Shown here piece by piece: positions 42,907 through 51,013 of a stretch of 64,000 bases of DNA. Position 1 is the first letter of the stretch, and every line of letters begins with the position of its first letter. The notes beneath the pieces were generated by a model. The model was not told the DNA's origin. It saw only the letters and a program-made list of their open reading frames with translations, and made no database searches. The stretch covers positions 42,982 to 106,981 of the forward strand of contig NZ_AULA01000005.1 in assembly GCF_000425045.1 (NCBI RefSeq), read 5' to 3'. A program made the position numbers and the translations under genes. This stretch comes from Acidaminococcus intestini DSM 21505 (GTDB lineage: Bacteria > Bacillota > Negativicutes > Acidaminococcales > Acidaminococcaceae).

Positions 42907-43917
42907 TTATTGACCTTGGACGAAAAGGTCCTTGAGTCCGCTGGAAATGTGGAGCGTTCCGTCCAGGTCCTGATAGACCATTTCAAGGGACGGATTGTTT
43001 TCAACAAGGGTCATGGCGTCCTTAGGTGTCATGACAAAGAGCAGGGTGGAATAAAAATCTGCCCAAAAGGCCGATTGGGTAACGACTGTAACGGAATGGG
43101 CATTGCGGCTGGGCCAGCCCGTCTGCGGATTGAGGATGTGATGGTAGCGGACGCCGCTTACTTCGTAATAGCGCTGATAGTCGCCGCTTGTTGCAATGGC
43201 TGTACCGGGAGGAACCGAAAGGGTTCCCAGGACCTTTTCCGGATCCTTCGGGTCCTGGATGCCGATGCGCCAAGGTTTGTGATCAGGCTTTTCCCCAAGG
43301 ACCTTGATGTTGCCGCCGGCGTTGATGAGGGCGGTTTGGAAGCCGCCTTCCTTCTGGAGGACCTTGGCTGCTTCTTCCACGGCGTAGCCCTTTGCCACAG
43401 CTCCCAGGTCGATCTGGGTCCCCGGCATGAGGGTAAGGGTGCCCGTTGTTTCGTCGATCCTGACGCGGGAACCTTTGGTGAGGGTGAGAGCGTCAGCAAT
43501 TTCAGCTCTGGAGGGCACGGTCTTTTTCTCTCGATTGTCGTTCCAGATCTTGATGACGGGTCCTAAGGTGAGGGAAAGTTCCTGATGGGGATGGCTAGCT
43601 GCGCTTTTTAGGATGGCAAGGAGGTGGGGGGCCGCTTTTTGGGGCCCCGTCCCTGCCTTTTCATTGATGGCATAAAGGTCCTTAGGACCATGGGGTGCGT
43701 AGGAATCCGTTTCATCAGCAATCTCTTGGAAGGCGGCAAAGGCCTTGTCGGTTGTACTTTTGAGGGTGTCCTCACTTTTCCCCGTTGTTTCAATGGTGAC
43801 GATGGTATCCATCATGAAGCGTGTATCTTCATGATGGATGGTGCTGTTTTGGTCTTGAAAAAAGCAGCCTTGAAGAAACAGGCTGCTTAAAAGAATCATC
43901 CATATTTTTCTCATCAT
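42907..43917 (-). CDS. apbE: FAD:protein FMN transferase ApbE (lipoprotein)
   Basis: A 336-residue extracytoplasmic flavin transferase that covalently attaches FMN to Thr/Ser in RnfG and RnfD. It has a lipobox (LLSSLFLQGC) and shows TGTQIDLGAVAKGYA-like region (TQIDLGAVAKGYAVEEA), NAGGNIKVLG and HHILNPQTGWPSRNAHSVTVV, with the metal-site region TLDFYSTLLFVM-like (FWADFYSTLLFVMT). Lies 30 bases downstream of rnfB in the same operon, the expected partner. Confidence 0.92.
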   Translation of the reverse strand: MMRKIWMILLSSLFLQGCFFQDQNSTIHHEDTRFMMDTIVTIETTGKSEDTLKSTTDKAFAAFQEIADETDSYAPHGPKDLYAINEKAGTGPQKAAPHLLAILKSAASHPHQELSLTLGPVIKIWNDNREKKTVPSRAEIADALTLTKGSRVRIDETTGTLTLMPGTQIDLGAVAKGYAVEEAAKVLQKEGGFQTALINAGGNIKVLGEKPDHKPWRIGIQDPKDPEKVLGTLSVPPGTAIATSGDYQRYYEVSGVRYHHILNPQTGWPSRNAHSVTVVTQSAFWADFYSTLLFVMTPKDAMTLVENNPSLEMVYQDLDGTLHISSGLKDLFVQGQ

Positions 43918-43947
43918 AGATCCATTCTTTTTGAAATGGCGCCTAGC

Positions 43948-44853
43948 TTACTGCTGGGCTTCTTGGTTGAGGTTTTCTGCCGTCTGGCAGGCAACACAGC
44001 CCACCGGATCCGGTCTTTTTGCAGAAGGCTGGGGAGCTTCAAGCGGTGTGATCTTGACTAGGCACTTGCGCGGGCATTTTTGTACGCACAGTCCGCAGCC
44101 AACGCATTTATCGTAATCGATGACAGGGATGCTGCCATTGACACCGTCTTCCATGGTGATGGCTTGTTTCGGGCAGTTCTTTGCGCACAGTCCGCAGCTG
44201 ATGCAGGAAACGCCGCAGTCAGTCATAGCGGCTTTGCCTTTTTCACGGTTGTTGCACTGGACCAGAACCTTGTTCGAAGCCTTCATCATTTCAATGAGGA
44301 ACTGCGGGCACGTGGAGGCACAGGCACCGCAGCCAACGCATTTATCATAGTCGAACTGGGGCAGGCCATTTTCTCCCATGGCCAGGGCGCCGAAGCTGCA
44401 GGCATCAACGCAGGCGCCACAGCCAAAGCAGCCAAAGTTGCACTGGCCAGGGCCGCCAGCGGTAGCCGCGGCGAGGAAGCAGTTCTTGACGCCTTCCCGT
44501 TTGTATTTGGCCGGGCGGTTTTCTTTGCACCCATTGCAGTGGAGACGGGGAATCATGCGGACGGCATTTTCGTCGTCGTCAGCTGCAAGGCCCATCACCG
44601 CTTTGATGGCCTTTTTGTTTTCGGCAGCACAGGCTGCACATTTCATGGCGCCTTCTTCTTGGCCGGCGACGATGGCATCTGCCATGGCAGCACAGCCAGC
44701 ATAGCCGCAGCCGCCGCAGTTGGCGCCCGGCAGGAGGGCTAGGATTTCATCCTTGCGGGGATCTTCTTCAACGGCCAGTTTCTTGCCGGCGATGGCAAGG
44801 ATGGCACCGAAGACGCCGCCTAGGATGGCAATGATAATAACAGCAGTTTCCAT
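43948..44853 (-). CDS. rnfB: Rnf complex subunit B
   Basis: A 301-residue ferredoxin-type subunit. The N-terminal membrane anchor (IIIAILGGVFGAILAIAGKKL) is followed by the cluster motif LPGANCGGCGYAGCAA and then several CxxCxxC modules (for example CFGCGACVDACSFGA, CVGCGACASTCPQF, CISCGLCAKNCPKQA and CVGCGLCVQKCP). It is the longer, cluster-rich type found in anaerobic Firmicutes. It accepts electrons from reduced ferredoxin in the ferredoxin:NAD+ oxidoreductase. The order rnfCDGEAB is the normal one. Confidence 0.95.
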   Translation of the reverse strand: METAVIIIAILGGVFGAILAIAGKKLAVEEDPRKDEILALLPGANCGGCGYAGCAAMADAIVAGQEEGAMKCAACAAENKKAIKAVMGLAADDDENAVRMIPRLHCNGCKENRPAKYKREGVKNCFLAAATAGGPGQCNFGCFGCGACVDACSFGALAMGENGLPQFDYDKCVGCGACASTCPQFLIEMMKASNKVLVQCNNREKGKAAMTDCGVSCISCGLCAKNCPKQAITMEDGVNGSIPVIDYDKCVGCGLCVQKCPRKCLVKITPLEAPQPSAKRPDPVGCVACQTAENLNQEAQQ

Positions 44854-44870
44854 ATCTTTCAGCTCCTAAC

Positions 44871-45449
44871 TCAATGAATACCGCTCATTCCCATCATGGC
44901 GATGGACATGCAGGCGGCCGTAATCAAGGCAATCGGCAGGTTTCTCAAGCAGCTGGGGATCATATCCTCATTGAGCTTTTCGCGGATGCAGGAGAAGAGC
45001 AGGATGGCCATGGTGTAACCCAGGGACGTGCCGATGGAGTTGGCAACAGACTGCAGGAAGTTATAGTTGGATTCAACGTTGATAAGGGCGATACCCAGGA
45101 TGGCACAGTTCGTGGTGATCAGGGGCAGGTAGATCCCCATGGCCTTATGAAGGGCGGGCATCGTCTTTTTCATGAACATTTCAACGAGCTGGACCAAGGT
45201 CGCGATGGACAGGATGAAGACAAGGGTCTTCAAGTAGGTCAGATCGAAGGGGACCAGGATGAGGTGGTACAGGGCATAGGAAAGCATGGTAGCAAGAAGC
45301 ATAACAAAGGTTACGGCTGCCCCCATGCCAAGGGAGTTATTGAAGTTCTTGGAAACGCCCAAGAAGGAGCACATGCCCAGGAACCGGGATAAGATGATGT
45401 TGCTGACGAAGATGGAACTGAATAAGATTCCAAAGATACTGTCTCCCAT
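44871..45449 (-). CDS. rnfA: Rnf complex subunit A
   Basis: A 192-residue membrane subunit, six helices, homologous to RnfE/NqrDE. The family stretch NIILSRFLGMCSFLGVSKNFNNSLGMGAAVTFVMLLAT includes the conserved cysteine and the second cysteine is in ITTNCAILGIALINVE; these hold a membrane [2Fe-2S] centre in the known structures. Its ATG overlaps the rnfE stop by one base. RnfA and RnfE are inverted relatives. Confidence 0.95.
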   Translation of the reverse strand: MGDSIFGILFSSIFVSNIILSRFLGMCSFLGVSKNFNNSLGMGAAVTFVMLLATMLSYALYHLILVPFDLTYLKTLVFILSIATLVQLVEMFMKKTMPALHKAMGIYLPLITTNCAILGIALINVESNYNFLQSVANSIGTSLGYTMAILLFSCIREKLNEDMIPSCLRNLPIALITAACMSIAMMGMSGIH

Positions 45450-46042
45450 TAACGAGCATCTCCTTTCTGACGGAAGTAGTTAACCATAGCAAAGACGAAG
45501 CCCATGGTCAGGAAGGCACCTGCCGGCAGGATGAAGATGAGGACCGGGGTGTAGGCACTGCCAAGCACGACATGACCAAAGAGTTTGCCGGAACCGATGA
45601 GTTCACGGAAGAGGGCAATGAGGCTCAGGGCGAAAGTAAAGCCAATGCCCATACCAATGGCATCAAGGGCGGAGGAAACAACGCCGTGTTTGCAGGCAAA
45701 AGCTTCTGCACGGCCCAAAACGATGCAGTTAACTACAATCAGGGGAACGAAGACACCCAGAGATTCATACAGGGCCGGAACAAAGGCGTTCATCAGCATT
45801 TCCAGGATGGTTACGAGGGATGCGATGACGACGATGTAAGCCGGGATATGGACCTGATCGGGAATGAGTTTCCGGATCAGGGAAATGATGATGTTGGAGA
45901 AGAACAGGACGAAGGTAAAAGCACAGCCCATACCGACCGCATTCTCCAAAGATCCGCTTGTTGCCAGGGAGGGACAAACACCCAGGAGCTGGACAAACAG
46001 CGGGTTTTCTTTAATGATACCTTTTGTCAAATCTGACAGCAT
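45449..46042 (-). CDS. rnfE: Rnf complex subunit E
   Basis: A 197-residue membrane subunit with the family opening IIKENPLFVQLLGVCPSLATSGSLENAVGMGCAFTFVLFFSN and the second cysteine motif IVVNCIVLGRAEAFA. It pairs with RnfA across the membrane to make the electron path and ion channel. It begins five bases after rnfG. Confidence 0.95.
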   Translation of the reverse strand: MLSDLTKGIIKENPLFVQLLGVCPSLATSGSLENAVGMGCAFTFVLFFSNIIISLIRKLIPDQVHIPAYIVVIASLVTILEMLMNAFVPALYESLGVFVPLIVVNCIVLGRAEAFACKHGVVSSALDAIGMGIGFTFALSLIALFRELIGSGKLFGHVVLGSAYTPVLIFILPAGAFLTMGFVFAMVNYFRQKGDAR

Positions 46043-46047
46043 GCCGA

Positions 46048-46617
46048 TCAGCCCTTTCCGTTAGCAAAATTCTTCATGTAGTGGTCGCGTGCCGCGTTAA
46101 CGCCTGTAACGACCGCTCTCGAAGTGATGGTGGCAGCCGTGATGGCACGGATGTCATTGTCCTTCGTGGGATCTTGTTTGGTGACAACAAGGTCATTTTT
46201 CAGGGATTTTCCTTTGAACTGAGCCTGCCATTCCGGTTCGGTGCTGCGGGCACCCAGACCCGGGGTTTCCGAATGGCTCAGGACCTTGATGCCCGTAATG
46301 GTCCCTTTCTCGGCGTCGATGCCGACCATGAGTTTGATCTTGCCGCCGTACCCGCTGGGATCGACAGTGTAGATATAACCGTTGGCTTTGCCGCCTTTAC
46401 TGGATTTTTGGATATCGCTGATGAGGTCTCCCGGGGCCTTTTCCTTCTGGAGGTCGCCCAGGTCAGGGAGGACCTGCTTGTAAGCTGCTTTTGTATCAGC
46501 TTCATGCTTTTTGGCAATGATTTCCTTGGTCCCTTCATGAGCGCCGGCAACGAGGGCAACACTGGCAGCGCAGGTGATGAGAAGGGTGGATGTCAGTTTT
46601 ACGAAGAAATTACTCAT
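46048..46617 (-). CDS. rnfG: Rnf complex subunit G
   Basis: A 189-residue FMN-binding subunit with one N-terminal helix (LLITCAASVALVAGAHEG region). The covalent FMN site is the Thr of TAATITSRAV (the flavinylation pattern of ApbE targets). GLGARSTEPEWQAQFKGK is conserved. Its ATG overlaps the rnfD stop by four bases. Confidence 0.94.
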   Translation of the reverse strand: MSNFFVKLTSTLLITCAASVALVAGAHEGTKEIIAKKHEADTKAAYKQVLPDLGDLQKEKAPGDLISDIQKSSKGGKANGYIYTVDPSGYGGKIKLMVGIDAEKGTITGIKVLSHSETPGLGARSTEPEWQAQFKGKSLKNDLVVTKQDPTKDNDIRAITAATITSRAVVTGVNAARDHYMKNFANGKG

Positions 46618-47630
46618 TTTTTGAGACCTCCTCCGAAGGATACGTTCCGGACGAACCGGTCAATCATCGGGGTGACCATGTTCATCATCAGGATGGAATA
46701 GCAGACGCCTTCGGTGTAGCTGCCACGCAGACGGATCAGGGAGGTCAGGACACCCAGGCCAATGGCATAGATGATCTTGCCTTTTTTGGTAATCGGGCTC
46801 GTGACCCAGTCAGTTGCCATGAAGAAGGCACCAATCATGAGACCGCCGGCAAACAGATGATACAGGGGGAAGGTGCTGGGATAGCCCATAACGGCACCGT
46901 ACACACCCGTCAGGATGGCCACGGTGACGAGATAGAAGACAGGGATACGCCAATCAATGAGTTTCTTGTAGATGAGGTAAAGACCGCCAAGTACGAGGGC
47001 CGGTACACAGGTTTCACCGAGGGAGCCGCCGACATTGCCCCAGAAAAGGTTCATGAGGTCAGGAAGCTTGGCCGCACTGGCGGCACCGCCGGCCTGCCAG
47101 ATCTTTTCCGTAGCCCGCATGACAGCAAGCGGGGTGGCTGTGCTGACTGCGTCGGAAGCAGCTGCTGTAGCCGGAAGAACCCAGTTTGTCATCTGCTGCG
47201 GGAAGGACGCTAGTAGGATGGCACGGCCGATGTGGGCCGGGTTGAAGATGTTGCAGCCCAGACCGCCGAAGACAGCCTTGCCGACAACAATGGCGAACAT
47301 GCTGCCCATGGCCGCAAACAGGGGCGGCATGGAGGCTGGCAGGCACATCGCAAGGAGCAGGCCCGTCAGGGCTGCACTGCCGTCCTGTACGGTGTTGGGC
47401 TTGTGCATGACTTTATTGCAGATGGTTTCAAAGACAATGGCAGAAACAACACAAGTCACCATGACAATGGCGGCGCTCATGCGGAAGTAATAAACAGAAG
47501 CGATGATAGCCGGTACAAGGGCCAACATGACTTCTCTCATGGACTTGCCAATGGTCAGCCCGCAGTGCATATGCGGGGAGGAGGTGACAAGAACCAATGG
47601 CGTAGGCTCTTTAATAGGTTCCATAATCAA
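46614..47630 (-). CDS. rnfD: Rnf complex subunit D
   Basis: A 338-residue subunit with eight or more helices, homologous to NqrB. Covalent FMN is expected at the Thr of STATPLAVM (a match to S-x-A-T-P-L). GLGCNIFNPAHIGRAILLASFPQQMTNW is conserved. The start is ambiguous: TTG 47630 has AAAGGA seven bases upstream, while ATG 47624 (MEPIKEPTPLV) has a 13-base gap. Lies 20 bases after rnfC. Confidence 0.93.
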   Translation of the reverse strand: MIMEPIKEPTPLVLVTSSPHMHCGLTIGKSMREVMLALVPAIIASVYYFRMSAAIVMVTCVVSAIVFETICNKVMHKPNTVQDGSAALTGLLLAMCLPASMPPLFAAMGSMFAIVVGKAVFGGLGCNIFNPAHIGRAILLASFPQQMTNWVLPATAAASDAVSTATPLAVMRATEKIWQAGGAASAAKLPDLMNLFWGNVGGSLGETCVPALVLGGLYLIYKKLIDWRIPVFYLVTVAILTGVYGAVMGYPSTFPLYHLFAGGLMIGAFFMATDWVTSPITKKGKIIYAIGLGVLTSLIRLRGSYTEGVCYSILMMNMVTPMIDRFVRNVSFGGGLKK

Positions 47631-47650
47631 TATCCAGTCCTTTCGCGTAA

Positions 47651-49018
47651 TTATTTATCCAGTTTATAGAACGGGTTGTGACCGCCATGGCCTTTTCCCC
47701 TGATGAACTGTTTGCCCATGCGGATGTACTGGACCAGAGGAATGTGGGCAGGGCAGACAAAGGCGCAGGATCCACATTCGACGCAGGCATGGCAGGAGAA
47801 CCGTTCTGCTTCTTCCCAGTTCTGGCGTTTGACGGCTTGAACGATTTCCGTCGGTTCCAGCTTCATGGGGCAGGCGTCGACGCAGCGAGCGCAATGGACG
47901 CAGGGGCTGGGTTCGACATATTGAGCAAAAGGAGATTCGGAATTGAAGATAAGGACTGCACCGGACCATTTAGCAATGGGGTAATCGAGGCTCGGCGTGG
48001 AAAAGCCCATCATCATCCCGCCGGAAATGAACTTGCCCGGAGTGCCTTTGAGTCCGCCGGCAGCCAGTTCCACGGCATCGCTGTAGAGCGTGCCCAGGCG
48101 GCAGATGTAGTTGCCCGGTTTATTGACGCCGTCACCGCTGATGGTCGTGACGCGTTCATATAGAGGAATGTTCTTTTTCACCATACGGTAGCAGGCAACC
48201 GCAGTCCCGACATTGTCGACGATGACGCCGACATCGGCAGGCAGTCCACGGTCAGGAACCGTACGACCGGTGGCCGCGTAAATCAGGTGTTTTTCGGAAC
48301 CTTCCGGATACTTTTCTGCACAGACGCAGACTTCGATATTCGGTTCGGAAGCGACTTTTTCCTTAACAAGGGCGATGGCATCGGGTTTGTTGTCTTCGAT
48401 GCCGATGATGCCTTTCTGGGCACCGGAGGCCATCATGAAATATTTCAGGCCTTGGATCATTTCATCAGCCCATTCGAGCATGATGCGATGGTCACCCGTA
48501 ATGAAAGGCTCGCATTCGATGCCGTTTAACAGGATCGTGTCAATAGGACGGGCCCCTTCCTTCGGAGGCGCGTACTTGACCGCTGTCGGGAACGTTGCCC
48601 CGCCAAGACCGGCAGAACCGCCTTCCCGCAAGGCCGTGCGGATGACATCCGGCGTGATTTCCTCGTCGCTGCGTTCCTTGATGGTTTCGCAGGGCGTATC
48701 GAGTTTGTCGTTCTTGATGACGACGCACTGGGAAATTGTCCCTTGGGGCATGTAACGATTTTCAATGCGCAGGACCGTGCCGCTGACGCTGGCATGGATG
48801 TTGGTACTGACGAAACCGCCTGCCTCACCGATGACCTGACCTAGGGTTACCTTATCTCCTGCCTTGACGACCGGCTTGGCCGGTGCGCCGATATGCTGGG
48901 AGAGAGGAATGTAGACCATGTCAGGTGCGGGACATCTTTCGATGGCCACTTTGTCAGTCAAGGACTTGCTGGGAGGTACATGGACACCACCCATAAAAGT
49001 TGCTTCTTGTGTAGACAT
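47651..49018 (-). CDS. rnfC: Rnf complex subunit C (NADH-binding)
   Basis: A 455-residue peripheral subunit that receives electrons for NAD+ reduction. N-terminal NADH/FMN-binding half (GGATFPTAVKYAPP, LLNGIECEPFITGDHR), SLBB-like middle, then two [4Fe-4S] sets CVHCARCVDACP and CVECGSCAFVCP. I chose ATG 49018 (MSTQEATFMGGVHVPPSK) with GAGGTG eight bases upstream. First gene of the operon. Confidence 0.95.
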   Translation of the reverse strand: MSTQEATFMGGVHVPPSKSLTDKVAIERCPAPDMVYIPLSQHIGAPAKPVVKAGDKVTLGQVIGEAGGFVSTNIHASVSGTVLRIENRYMPQGTISQCVVIKNDKLDTPCETIKERSDEEITPDVIRTALREGGSAGLGGATFPTAVKYAPPKEGARPIDTILLNGIECEPFITGDHRIMLEWADEMIQGLKYFMMASGAQKGIIGIEDNKPDAIALVKEKVASEPNIEVCVCAEKYPEGSEKHLIYAATGRTVPDRGLPADVGVIVDNVGTAVACYRMVKKNIPLYERVTTISGDGVNKPGNYICRLGTLYSDAVELAAGGLKGTPGKFISGGMMMGFSTPSLDYPIAKWSGAVLIFNSESPFAQYVEPSPCVHCARCVDACPMKLEPTEIVQAVKRQNWEEAERFSCHACVECGSCAFVCPAHIPLVQYIRMGKQFIRGKGHGGHNPFYKLDK

Positions 49019-49301
49019 GTAGTTCACCTCTAACCTTTCATGTTCAACTTCAAAACAAAATTATATATGGTTAAGAAGTAAATTACAAGTAGAAGGAGGA
49101 AGTCTCCTGTGGATAAGATATCCCTTATAATGGAAAATTTTTCTCAAAAAGTTTACAAAACGTAATGTAAAAAAGTGTAAAATAGTTTATAATAATGAAC
49201 ACGATACAGGTGGACTTGTACAGCTGTAAGAATTGCGATAATGCTTTGAATATACTGACTATATTTATTGGAAGAGTTTTTGTGTGAGAAAGGAAATCTT
49301 C
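49019..49301. other. Divergent intergenic region between rnfC and the radical SAM gene
   Basis: 283 AT-rich bases holding promoters for both directions. Plus strand: TATAAT at 49188-49193 with no good -35. Minus strand: TATAAG near 49128-49123 with T-rich upstream. No small gene was seen. Confidence 0.4.
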
Positions 49302-50210
49302 GTGTTTGGACTGTACTTTGATGATTATGAGACGCCGGTTTTCCGGCCCCCCAGTGAAGCAAACAGTTTCATCCTTCGTGTCACTCGGGGATGTGCCCAC
49401 AATCGCTGCACGTTTTGTGCCATGTATAAGGACGTTCCCTTCTCAGTCTATACGGACGAGGCTGTGGACCGGCAGATTGCCATGGCCGCCCACTATGCCG
49501 GCGATGAAGTACGGCGCATCTTCCTTGCTGACGGAGATGCCTTTGTCCTTCCGACGGAAAAGCTCCTTGCTCTTTTGGCCCGCCTGTACGGGACCTTTCC
49601 CAATCTCCAGCGCGTCACAAGCTACGCGGGGCCAAAGGATATCCTCCGCAAGAGCGATGAGGAGCTGCTGCGTCTCCGAGAAGCTGGACTCAAGATGCTT
49701 TATTTTGGCCTTGAAACAGGGGACTCGCAGCTCCTGCAGCAGATTCAAAAGGGGGTAACCGCCGAAGAATCCATCGCGGCCGGGCAGAAAGTCGTACGAA
49801 GCGGCATGAAGCTGTCCATGATGGTCATTGCTGGTCTCGGCGGCGCGGCGGGGTCTGCACGTCATGCCCTTAAGACCGCATATGCAGTATCCCAGATTCA
49901 GCCTGACATGCTGAGTGTCCTGACGCTGCGTCTATATAAAGGAACGCAGATGTTAAGGGAGTTTGAAGAAGGCAAATTTGAGCTGCTTTCGCCTTGTGGC
50001 TTGGCCGAAGAAGTGAGGACCTTCCTCAGCCATATTGAGCTGCCGCCGAATCGGCACTGTCTTTTTAGGAGCAATCATATTTCCAATTATGTTCCCCTCA
50101 AGGGCACGCTGCCCAAGGACCGGGACCGCTTGCTTCAGGAACTGGATGTTTCCATTGGAAAGCTTTCGAAATTGACGGATTGGGAAGTTTATACTAATAT
50201 GGAGTATTAA
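49302..50210 (+). CDS. Radical SAM protein of unknown function
   Basis: About 302 residues from GTG 49302 (MFGLYFDDYETPVFRPPSEA), with AAAGGA seven bases upstream. The SAM cluster motif CAHNRCTFC is in RGCAHNRCTFCAMYKDV, and KMLYFGLETGDSQLLQQIQKG matches the oxygen-independent coproporphyrinogen III oxidase/YgiQ-like class. The C-terminal part contains HISNYVPLKGTLPKDRDRLL. Relatives are annotated only as radical SAM proteins; the substrate is unknown. Confidence 0.82.
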   Translation: MFGLYFDDYETPVFRPPSEANSFILRVTRGCAHNRCTFCAMYKDVPFSVYTDEAVDRQIAMAAHYAGDEVRRIFLADGDAFVLPTEKLLALLARLYGTFPNLQRVTSYAGPKDILRKSDEELLRLREAGLKMLYFGLETGDSQLLQQIQKGVTAEESIAAGQKVVRSGMKLSMMVIAGLGGAAGSARHALKTAYAVSQIQPDMLSVLTLRLYKGTQMLREFEEGKFELLSPCGLAEEVRTFLSHIELPPNRHCLFRSNHISNYVPLKGTLPKDRDRLLQELDVSIGKLSKLTDWEVYTNMEY

Positions 50211-50294
50211 GGAGATTTCAAGAGGCAGTTGGCCTTTTTACCATCGGGGAGAGCTCCCCCTTTCAGCTAGCTTTTAGGAAAGAGGCGTCTATAA

Positions 50295-50993
50295 ATGAAA
50301 ATGCGAAGACTGTTAACGGCATTTCTCGTTGCTATGATTGCCCTGCCGGTGTCGCTGGGCTTTGCGGCAAAGAAGAATGCCCCCCTCAAAGTCGGGGATA
50401 AGGGATGGAAGGTCAAGACCGTCCAAACCAAGCTGAACACCCTTGGCCTTAAGACACCGCTGACGGGAAAATATTCCCGGGACCTGGAAAAGCAGGTGCG
50501 GATCTTCCAAAAGACCCATAAGTTGCCCGTTACAGGGAAGGTGGATGATAAGACCTATTTCCGCATCAATGAAGCTGCTTTTGAAAAAGAGGGAATCCAT
50601 GGCGTCAAGGGCAAAGATGTGGTAAGGACCGCTTCCAAATATAAGGGAGTCCCTTACAGTTTTGGCGGGACAACGCCGCGTGCCTTTGACTGTTCGGGGT
50701 TTGTCCAGTACGTCTTCAAGAAACATAAGGCTGACTTGCCGAGAACGGCAGACCTTCAGTATGAAAAAGGTCTTTTCGTGACCATGCGGCAGCTAAAGCC
50801 CGGCGACCTGGTGTTCTTTACGACCTATGAACCGGGGGCTTCTCACGTAGGAATCTATGCGGGCAATGGGCTTTTCTGGAGTGCGACTTCGTCGAAAGGG
50901 GTCCGTCTGTGCAGCCTTTCCGAGCCGTATTGGCGGTCCCGTTATTACGGTGCCAAACGGGTCCTTGTTTCTGGGGATCGGTCTTATCGTTAA
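50295..50993 (+). CDS. Secreted NlpC/P60 endopeptidase with a peptidoglycan-binding domain
   Basis: A 232-residue cell-wall hydrolase. A signal peptide (LLTAFLVAMIALPVSLGFA) leads to a PG_binding_1 domain (about residues 38-90: VKTVQTKLNTLGLKTPLTGKYS, VTGKVDDKTYFRIN). The NlpC/P60 domain follows with the Cys of FDCSGFVQYVF and the His of ASHVGIYAGNG. It likely cleaves D-glutamyl-meso-DAP bonds. Starts at ATG 50295 with AGGAAAGAGG upstream. Followed 20 bases later by the NtrC-like regulator; no functional link is evident. Confidence 0.9.
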   Translation: MKMRRLLTAFLVAMIALPVSLGFAAKKNAPLKVGDKGWKVKTVQTKLNTLGLKTPLTGKYSRDLEKQVRIFQKTHKLPVTGKVDDKTYFRINEAAFEKEGIHGVKGKDVVRTASKYKGVPYSFGGTTPRAFDCSGFVQYVFKKHKADLPRTADLQYEKGLFVTMRQLKPGDLVFFTTYEPGASHVGIYAGNGLFWSATSSKGVRLCSLSEPYWRSRYYGAKRVLVSGDRSYR

Positions 50994-51013
50994 CAAGTTG
51001 AGGGAGGAAGTTC

